From an uncultured Acidimicrobiales bacterium (GTDB taxonomy: Bacteria; Actinomycetota; Acidimicrobiia; Acidimicrobiales; SHLQ01): a stretch of DNA of 42,621 nt. How positions within the stretch are numbered: position 1 is the stretch's first letter; each line of letters opens with the position of its first letter. Below the pieces are notes generated by a model. It was not told the DNA's origin. It searched no databases and saw only the letters and a program-made list of their open reading frames with translations. This document shows, in pieces, positions 36,197-42,621 of the stretch. Location: positions 1-42,621 of the forward strand of contig CALHXU010000090.1 in the NCBI GenBank assembly GCA_938040365.1. The letters are read 5' to 3'. The position numbers were made by a program, and so were the translations under genes.

Positions 36197-37012
36197 ATGG
36201 GTGAACATTTTGGGCTGATGTATCCGCGCACGCCGACCGGAAAAGGTTCGATCCTGCCTTCGCCGCCGTGGCACTACAGCGGCGAGATGTTGACCATCGA
36301 GTTCCGCACCGACCCTGCCAATGTCGCCGAGCTGTTACCGCCGCGACTCGAGCTCGCCGATGACGATCCTGGAGCGGTAGCGATCATCTGGGCCGACTGG
36401 CAAAGCTGTTCAGACAGCTTCGACGAGCTGCTCGACCCTGCCCGAGCGCAGTACAAGGAAGTTTTTGTCGTCGTGCGCTGCAAGTACGAAGGCCAAACCT
36501 ATAGCCGGGCTGCCTACATCTGGGTCGACAAAGACTTCGCCATGGCGCGCGGTCACATTCAGGGCTACCCAAAGAAGATGTCTGAAATCTGGATGACCCG
36601 CCCGGTTGCGTTCGGTAAAGCTGGGCCGCGCCTCGAACCCGGCGGTCGGTTCGGCGCAACGCTCAGCACGTGGGGGCGACGAATTGCCGATACCCGTTTC
36701 ACGATTACGGGAATTGCCGAGACCGCAGGCTTTGTGAACGGTCATCCCATGCTGCACAGCAGGCAGATGCCAGCGATCGAGATGGACGGGCGCGACTCGC
36801 TCGACGAACTTGTCACGATGCGAGGTTTCGATGCTGAGGTTGGCCCGGTGTTTTCCGGCGATGCCGAACTCGAACTCTTCGACACTCCAACAGAAGAACT
36901 CACGCGCTTTGGTGACATCGAGGTCATCGGCGGCTACTACCGCCAAGTCGGAACGTCGATGCACGAAGGAACAACCGTGTGGGCCGCGCCGAACCCAATG
37001 GCGGGGGAGTAA
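36197..37012 (+). CDS. Acetoacetate decarboxylase-fold protein
   Basis: SPPWHYSGEMLTIEFRTDPANVAELLPPRLELA, HIQGYPKKMSEIW (ADC-type double Lys). Confidence 0.85.
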   Translation: MGEHFGLMYPRTPTGKGSILPSPPWHYSGEMLTIEFRTDPANVAELLPPRLELADDDPGAVAIIWADWQSCSDSFDELLDPARAQYKEVFVVVRCKYEGQTYSRAAYIWVDKDFAMARGHIQGYPKKMSEIWMTRPVAFGKAGPRLEPGGRFGATLSTWGRRIADTRFTITGIAETAGFVNGHPMLHSRQMPAIEMDGRDSLDELVTMRGFDAEVGPVFSGDAELELFDTPTEELTRFGDIEVIGGYYRQVGTSMHEGTTVWAAPNPMAGE

Positions 37013-37014
37013 CC

Positions 37015-38295
37015 GTGGAACTTACGGGAACGACACACGTCGATGACTACCTGGCCGACCTCGGCGACGACGACGTCGACATCACGAGCCACGATGCTTA
37101 TACCTCGGGGGTTCCCCACGCCACGTTTGCTCGACTTCGAGCAGAGGACCCCGTCCATTGGACCGAGGAGACGGACGGCTCGGGGTTCTGGTCGATTCTG
37201 AAGTATGACGATGCAATCTCGGTGAGCCGAGATGTCGACACGTTCACCTCAACGGGCGGGATACGCCTCGAGGAGATGGACGCCGAAGAGTCCGAAGCTC
37301 GTCGCACCATGATGGAGATGGATCCGCCCGAACACACTCGTTACCGGCGCTTAGTGAGCAAGGGGTTCACGAGGCGCAGCGTCGAGTCCTATGAGGAGAC
37401 AATTCGTCAGCTCGCGGTCGAGGTCATCGACGCCGCGTTGGAACACGACGAGTTCGACTTCGTGAAACTCATTGCCGAGCAGCTCCCGATGCGAATGCTC
37501 GGACGCCTGCTCGGGACGAGCGACGATGACGGCCACAAACTCGTCGAGTGGGGTGACGCGCTGCTCGGCAACACCGACCCCGACTTCACCGACTACCCGG
37601 TCGACCTCGTCGACACCGAAGAGTTCCGGATGGTCCCGTTTCGTAGCCCTGCCTCGTTGCAGATCTTCCAGTTCGCGCAAGAGCAAGCCGATCATCGGCG
37701 AGGATGCCCGACGACCGATGTAATCAGCCAGCTCCTTGCGCCAACGACCGATGGCACAACAATTACCGACCACGAGTTCAATAACTTCTTCACCTTGCTC
37801 GTCGCTGCCGGCAACGACACCACCCGCTACACGTTGACCCACGGCCTGCGGACGCTCGTGGAGCACCCCGAGCTCTGGTACGCGTGGAAGGCCGACCCCG
37901 AGCTCACCCTGTCGGCAACCGAAGAGATTCTTCGGACGAGTTCGGTCACGATGCATTTCCGTCGCACGGCGACCACAAACGTCGAACTCGGTGGCAAAGA
38001 GATCAAGGCCGGGGACAAAGTCGCTATCTGGTTTAACTCGGCCAACCACGACGAGGATCGATTCGACAAGCCCTTCCGGTTCGATCTCGAACGGCCCGAC
38101 AACCTGCACATGGCGTTCGGTCGAAACGGGCCGCACTTATGCTTGGGCGCGTGGCTTGCACGGATGGAGGTCCGGTTGGTCTTCGAAGAACTGATGAAGC
38201 GGGTCGATCGTTTCGAACCGAACGGCGATGTGTCGTACCTGCGATCGAATTTCATTGCGGGGATTAAGTCGATGCCGGTGAAGGTGGTTCGCTAA
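37015..38295 (+). CDS. Cytochrome P450 (P450-4)
   Basis: I-helix LLVAAGNDTTRYTLTHG, heme loop FGRNGPHLCLGAWLAR; GTG start. Confidence 0.93.
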   Translation: MELTGTTHVDDYLADLGDDDVDITSHDAYTSGVPHATFARLRAEDPVHWTEETDGSGFWSILKYDDAISVSRDVDTFTSTGGIRLEEMDAEESEARRTMMEMDPPEHTRYRRLVSKGFTRRSVESYEETIRQLAVEVIDAALEHDEFDFVKLIAEQLPMRMLGRLLGTSDDDGHKLVEWGDALLGNTDPDFTDYPVDLVDTEEFRMVPFRSPASLQIFQFAQEQADHRRGCPTTDVISQLLAPTTDGTTITDHEFNNFFTLLVAAGNDTTRYTLTHGLRTLVEHPELWYAWKADPELTLSATEEILRTSSVTMHFRRTATTNVELGGKEIKAGDKVAIWFNSANHDEDRFDKPFRFDLERPDNLHMAFGRNGPHLCLGAWLARMEVRLVFEELMKRVDRFEPNGDVSYLRSNFIAGIKSMPVKVVR

Positions 38296-39158
38296 TGGGA
38301 GAAATCGTTGGCGCTGCGCTGGTGTCCCATGTCCCGCCGCTGGTGCTTCCTGAGGAGATTCGCCGTGAGCTAAACGGCGGGGACGACACGACGCTGTTTC
38401 AAGGCCTGCACGACATGCGCGCAGAAAAGCTGGGCCCGCTCGAGGCCGACACGGTCGTGGTGATCGACACGCATTGGTTCACCACGATCGAACACATCGT
38501 GGCAAGCCACGAACGACGTGAGGGTCTGTACACCAGCGAAGAGCTACCCCGGGGCATGAAGCAGATGCCCTACGACATGGCGGGCGATCCTGAGCTTGCC
38601 TTGGCGTGGGAAGCACAAGCCAATGGTCGTGACGACACCTGGATTACTGCGATCGACGACCCGTACCTTCCCGTGCACTACCCGACGATCAACTTGTTGG
38701 GTTTCTTGCAGGGAGATGAGAATTGGATCTCGGCCGGTGTCTGCCAGACCGGCGAGCCTGCTGACTTCCTGCTCTTTGGGCAGTTGCTCGCCGAGGCAGT
38801 AGCGAAGACGGACCGACGTGTTGTCGTGCTTGCGAGCGGTGGGTTGAGCCACCGCTTCTGGCCGCTGCGCGAGTTCCGTGACCATGAGGGCGCCGACCCC
38901 GACCTTCACATTCGTACCCCCGAAGCTGCTGCAGCCGACCGGCGTGTGCTCGGCCACATGCTGGCGGGTGAACACAAGGCGATTCTGGACTTCCTTCCCG
39001 AGTTCGCAAGGCACGCTCCCGAAGGATATTTCGCGCACTATCTCACGATGCTCGGAGCGCTCGGCGGCGGCGACTGTACGCTTCGCGGTACACAGTTCGG
39101 GGAGTATGAGGCCGTGGCAGGTACGGGACAAGCACATGTGTGGTTCGATGTCGCCTAA
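38295..39158 (+). CDS. LigB-type (class III) extradiol ring-cleavage dioxygenase, HpaD-like
   Basis: GAALVSHVPPLVLPEE, VVVIDTHWFTTIEHIV, VVVLASGGLSHRFWPL; TAATG junction with P450-4. Confidence 0.87.
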   Translation: MGEIVGAALVSHVPPLVLPEEIRRELNGGDDTTLFQGLHDMRAEKLGPLEADTVVVIDTHWFTTIEHIVASHERREGLYTSEELPRGMKQMPYDMAGDPELALAWEAQANGRDDTWITAIDDPYLPVHYPTINLLGFLQGDENWISAGVCQTGEPADFLLFGQLLAEAVAKTDRRVVVLASGGLSHRFWPLREFRDHEGADPDLHIRTPEAAAADRRVLGHMLAGEHKAILDFLPEFARHAPEGYFAHYLTMLGALGGGDCTLRGTQFGEYEAVAGTGQAHVWFDVA

Positions 39159-40152
39159 CGCTGCTTCGGCCACCGATCGCTTCGCGGGATATACCGCGCT
39201 TGTTCTTGCACACGAACCCGACGGGCCGGCAGGTCAGGTCGGCGTGCGGCTGGAACAACGCGGCTTTACCGTTCATACCCACGTCATCACGTCGGATTAC
39301 GACAACCCGCAAGACTTCGAGCCGTGGCCCGACCTTTCCGACTATGACCTCGTTCTTCCGATGGGTTCGGTGCGGTCGCTCACCAGGAAAGACGAAGCCG
39401 ACTGGCTCGAGGCAGAGATAGCCGACCTCGCTGCCGCCCACGATGCCGGGACGCCGATCCTCGGCGTGTGCTTTGGCGGACAACTCATCACCGAAGCGCT
39501 CGGCGGTTCGATAGAACCAGCCCCTTCGGCCACGATTGGCTGGCGGCCGATCGGTGATGGCCGGGATGGCCCGAACCCCGCTGGACCCGGACCGTGGATG
39601 CACTGGCACCACGACCGCATGGTTCCGCCCGAGGGCGTTGACGTGTTGGCCGAGACCGACGAGGCAGTGCAAATAATTCGATCTGGGACGACGGTCGGCA
39701 CCCAGTTCCACCCAGAGGTCGATGTTGCACATATTGCCGAGTGGGGCAACGGCGCTCCCCAGGAGTATCTCGACGAGCACGGGATCGACTTCCCAGCGGT
39801 GCTCGCCGAAGTTGCCGAAAACGAAGCGCGAAACATCGAACAGTGCGCCGCTTTTGTCGACTGGTACCTCGACACGGTTGCCTTCCCCGAGGCCGCCGTA
39901 ACCGGAGGCGCCGAATCCAACAGCAACGGCAGTACTACAGAGGAGAGTGCGATGGGGTTCAAAGTTGTCGTCGACTACGAGATGTGTGAGGGCAATGCCA
40001 TGTGCCTCGACGTCGCCCCTGAGGTCTTCGATCTCGATGATGAGGACGTCGTTGTTCTGCTCACCGATTCGCCAGGGGAAGCTCTGCGCGAAAAGGTTGC
40101 TTCAGCGGTCGAACGGTGCCCAAAGCAGGCGCTGTCGATTTCTGAATCGTGA
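39148..40152 (+). CDS. Fusion ORF: class-I GATase domain plus C-terminal P450-type ferredoxin domain (start 39136 also possible)
   Basis: GATase ILGVCFGGQLITEALGG...HWHHDRM...GTQFHPEVD; linker TGGAESNSNGSTTEESA; ferredoxin MGFKVVVDYEMCEGNAMCLDVAPEVFDL...VERCPKQALSIS; no stop between. Confidence 0.85.
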   Translation: MSPNAASATDRFAGYTALVLAHEPDGPAGQVGVRLEQRGFTVHTHVITSDYDNPQDFEPWPDLSDYDLVLPMGSVRSLTRKDEADWLEAEIADLAAAHDAGTPILGVCFGGQLITEALGGSIEPAPSATIGWRPIGDGRDGPNPAGPGPWMHWHHDRMVPPEGVDVLAETDEAVQIIRSGTTVGTQFHPEVDVAHIAEWGNGAPQEYLDEHGIDFPAVLAEVAENEARNIEQCAAFVDWYLDTVAFPEAAVTGGAESNSNGSTTEESAMGFKVVVDYEMCEGNAMCLDVAPEVFDLDDEDVVVLLTDSPGEALREKVASAVERCPKQALSISES

Positions 40153-41348
40153 GTGGGTCGATGGAATCTATTGCAGTCATCGGGGCATCACTCGCAGGCC
40201 TGCGTGCAACCGAAGCGCTTCGTAGAGAAGGTTTCGAAGGCGAACTTCATCTCGTTGGTGATGAGGGTGAGTTGCCCTATGACCGGCCGCCACTCTCGAA
40301 GAAAGTGCTCGATGGTGAGAGGAATGTTGAAGAGACCGGCCTTGTCACCAACGAGGCGCTCGACGATTTGAACGTCACCCGCCATCTCAACGACACTGCC
40401 GTCTCTCTCGACAGCGCGACGCTTGTAGTCACGCTCGGATCGGGTCGTGAGCTCGATGTCGACGGGGTAATCATCGCTACCGGTGCGCGGGCGCGGACGA
40501 TCCCAACCGAACTCGACGGGGTGTACGCGCTTCGGACAATGGCCGACTCAGCTGCGATCGCGGCGGCCTTCGACGCTGCGCCTTCCCGAGTCGTGATCGT
40601 CGGCGCTGGCTTTATCGGAGCCGAAGTCGCTGCCGCAGCTCGGGGTCGCGGTCTCGACGTAACTCTGGTCGAGATGGCCAACGCGCCGTTCGAGCGGGTG
40701 CTGGGTGCCGAAGTTGGCCAGGTAGTGGCTGATATCCATTCCGAACATGGAGTCGATTTACGGACCGGTGTTGGGCAAAGGGCCTTTCACGGCGACGGAT
40801 CGATCGAAGCGGTCGAGCTCACCGATGGATCTTCGATCGACGCCGACCTTGTCGTCGTCGGGGTCGGCGCGATCCCAAATGCCGAATGGCTCGAGGGCAG
40901 CGGCCTCACCATCGATGATGGCGTTCAATGTGACGAGACATTGTCGGCTGCTCCAGGCGTCGTCGCTATTGGAGACGTGGCGAATTGGTACAACCCTCGC
41001 TTTGATGCGCGCATGCGCGTCGAACATTGGGAGAACGCAATCATCTCCGGTCAGCATGGGGCGAAGCGTCTGTTACATGGCGAGGCTGCCGGGGCCTATG
41101 ACCCGGTGCCGTGGTTCTGGAGCGATCAGTACGACCACAAACTTCAGCTCGCCGGGCGCACTGCCGGCTACAACAGCTTCGAGATTGTCGAGGGCGACGT
41201 CGAGAGCCGCCGCTTTGTTGCGCTCTATGGCCGCGATGGTGTTTTCACCGGCGTCTTTGGCATGAGCCGTCCCCGCCACGTCATCAAGTACCGCCAGCTC
41301 ATCGCCGCCGGCGCGACGTGGGCCGAGGCGCTCGCCGCCGAAATCTAG
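40149..41348 (+). CDS. FAD-dependent NAD(P)H:ferredoxin reductase (start 40149 GTG or 40161 ATG)
   Basis: ESIAVIGASLAGLRATEALR, PYDRPPLSKKVL, VVIVGAGFIGAEVAAAARGRGLDVTLVE, GVVAIGDVANW. Confidence 0.93.
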   Translation: MSGSMESIAVIGASLAGLRATEALRREGFEGELHLVGDEGELPYDRPPLSKKVLDGERNVEETGLVTNEALDDLNVTRHLNDTAVSLDSATLVVTLGSGRELDVDGVIIATGARARTIPTELDGVYALRTMADSAAIAAAFDAAPSRVVIVGAGFIGAEVAAAARGRGLDVTLVEMANAPFERVLGAEVGQVVADIHSEHGVDLRTGVGQRAFHGDGSIEAVELTDGSSIDADLVVVGVGAIPNAEWLEGSGLTIDDGVQCDETLSAAPGVVAIGDVANWYNPRFDARMRVEHWENAIISGQHGAKRLLHGEAAGAYDPVPWFWSDQYDHKLQLAGRTAGYNSFEIVEGDVESRRFVALYGRDGVFTGVFGMSRPRHVIKYRQLIAAGATWAEALAAEI

Positions 41349-41358
41349 AGTTGTCGAA

Positions 41359-41712
41359 CTAGTAGGTCTCGTAACGGGCGGAAAGCATCGACATATCGTC
41401 GGGGTCGCCGGTGAGCACGAAGGTGCCGAGCATTTCTGCGACGACAACGAGATGGGCGTCCACCACGTCTGCGGTTTCGGAATCGGCGAGCTTGAGGCCT
41501 ACCGATACGGCGTCGTCGAGTGCGTGTATCTCGAAGTTCCGTAACGCCCTTGCGAGGTTGGCTTGGCGTCTTGGCTGTCGCCAGACTTGAGCAAGCACGG
41601 GGTGTGTGGTGTGCAGCTCGCCTCCGCGTTCGAGGTTTCGCTTCACCAATGCCCAGAGCCGCGAATTGACGCGCTCTCCGTCGACGATGAATGGTGTGGC
41701 ATCGACGATCAC
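41359..41712 (-). CDS. PIN-domain (VapC-like) toxin
   Basis: MIVDATPF..., DAVSVGLKLADSETADVVDAHLVVVAEMLGTFVLTGDPDDM. Confidence 0.75.
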   Translation of the reverse strand: MIVDATPFIVDGERVNSRLWALVKRNLERGGELHTTHPVLAQVWRQPRRQANLARALRNFEIHALDDAVSVGLKLADSETADVVDAHLVVVAEMLGTFVLTGDPDDMSMLSARYETY

Positions 41713-41954
41713 GCTTGCAGCCCCTGACGATCGAGTACTTGATCGGCCCAGTCCAAATGCTCTTGATCGATAGGGCCTTGCTCATCTTCCCAAGTAGCGA
41801 TGAGCCCGAGCATGGCCTGACGCCGACGCCGTCGTTGCACCTCGGCGAGAAGAGATCTCTTGATGGCGAGGGTCTTCGTGCCATCAAGCTGCATCAGTTC
41901 GGCGAGCGCTGCTTCCATTTCGTCGTCGAAATTGATTGTCGTCTTTGTTGCCAT
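41709..41954 (-). CDS. VapB-type antitoxin
   Basis: MATKTTINFDDEMEAALAELMQLDGTKTLAIKRSLLAEVQRRRR ribbon-helix-helix-like; ATGA overlap with the PIN gene. Confidence 0.72.
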   Translation of the reverse strand: MATKTTINFDDEMEAALAELMQLDGTKTLAIKRSLLAEVQRRRRRQAMLGLIATWEDEQGPIDQEHLDWADQVLDRQGLQA

Positions 41955-41989
41955 ATTTGTATGGTATCAGTGCCACACAAATATGGCAA
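41948..41989. promoter_or_regulatory. Inverted repeat TTGCCATATTTGT-N16-ACAAATATGGCAA, TA operator candidate
   Basis: Perfect 13-bp arms; left arm overlaps the antitoxin start codon. Confidence 0.75.
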
Positions 41990-42204
41990 AAGTGTTGATG
42001 CTGCGCTGGTGGTAGGCAGGTAGCGGTCTGTTTCCCAGTCGTTGCGCATTACGGGCGCGACGATGTCTTATCTCGAGCCGTAGCGACCGGCCGTCGCGTC
42101 ACGTCGTAAAATACCCATCAGGTATCTGACCTTGGGCGTCGTGATATGTGACCTTGACGGCCGAGATCTAGCTTGGTTTTTCGTTTCTGGGCCGTTCGCC
42201 GACC

Positions 42205-42621
42205 TCATTCGCGGGGCGTAATTCCTGGGGGCTCAAAACTTTGTGCCCGTGCGATTTGAGGCCGTTGATCGGCGCGAGGCCGTTGGTGCGGGATCTCGTC
42301 GGGGGTTGCTTGTCTGAGTTCCCAGCCGCCGTTGGCGTTGCGGAACAGTGTTTGGTTGGTGTCGTGGATGAAGTGGTGGCAGTCGGTGCATACCAACGCC
42401 ATGTCTTCGATGTTGGTTTCGCCTTCGCGAGGTGCGTTCCACGGGATCAGGTGGTGGGCCTCGCACTCGCTGATGTCGGCACGACAGCGGACGCATCCTC
42501 TGTCTCGTGCGATGAGGCCACGGATTTGTGCAGGCGTGGCGTAGCGGTGCTCGCGTCCGTGGTGGATGACTTCGCCGTCGGCGTCGAACACGGTCGCGGC
42601 GATCGTGCCGTTGCAGGCGTA
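42205..42621 (-). CDS. HNH endonuclease-domain protein (13E12/DUF222-type), N-terminus beyond the window
   Basis: CVRCRADISECEAHHLIPWNAPREGETNIEDMALVCTDCHHFIHD; frame open to the window edge. Confidence 0.85.
   Translation of the reverse strand, partial: YACNGTIAATVFDADGEVIHHGREHRYATPAQIRGLIARDRGCVRCRADISECEAHHLIPWNAPREGETNIEDMALVCTDCHHFIHDTNQTLFRNANGGWELRQATPDEIPHQRPRADQRPQIARAQSFEPPGITPRE

Noticed and set aside
38878-39147. N-terminal extension of the GATase-ferredoxin ORF from 38878
   Set aside because: Overlaps the LigB dioxygenase in another frame; GATase homology begins near 39148, so the start is placed at 39148 or 39136.
1-42621. tRNA or rRNA genes
   Set aside because: No cloverleaf or rRNA-like segments recognised by eye; a tRNAscan/Rfam run would be needed to exclude small ncRNAs.

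Overview
The window looks actinobacterial: GC-rich, with marine Acidimicrobiia-like gene content (lineage is an inference, not proven). Positions 1-11.6 kb carry ordinary and housekeeping genes: a truncated ECF sigma factor, a lipoprotein, pheA, larB-larC, an MBL-fold hydrolase, ppnP, a DUF2200 protein, an OmpA-family lipoprotein, a heliorhodopsin, a cupin and a Crp/Fnr regulator. Positions ~11.8-41.3 kb form one large candidate catabolic supercluster. It contains a glutamine-synthetase-like gamma-glutamyl ligase, a PuuD-like hydrolase, two class-I GATases (one fused in frame to a P450-type ferredoxin), four cytochromes P450, two ferredoxin modules, a ferredoxin reductase, a LigB-type extradiol dioxygenase, a semialdehyde dehydrogenase, an FAA hydrolase, a second ALDH, a class-III aminotransferase, an ADH, two acyl-CoA dehydrogenases, a CaiB/BaiF CoA-transferase, an acetoacetate-decarboxylase-fold protein, a TTC38-like protein, a Liv-type ABC importer with a LivM-LivG fusion, and two paralogous MarR regulators. 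I read it as a P450-based route for gamma-glutamylated (probably aromatic) amines; the substrate is not determinable from sequence. Four of its promoters share a palindromic GTTnGGtACCgAAC-like motif, and a fifth carries a 36-bp palindrome of related architecture. The right edge carries a VapBC-type TA pair and a truncated HNH protein. The most striking local observations are the GATase-ferredoxin fusion ORF, a chain of four mini-ORFs linked by ATGA stop/start overlaps between a P450 and its ferredoxin, the shared operator set, a TTC38 homologue in a catabolic operon, and an acyl-CoA dehydrogenase that lacks a Glu at both known catalytic-base positions.
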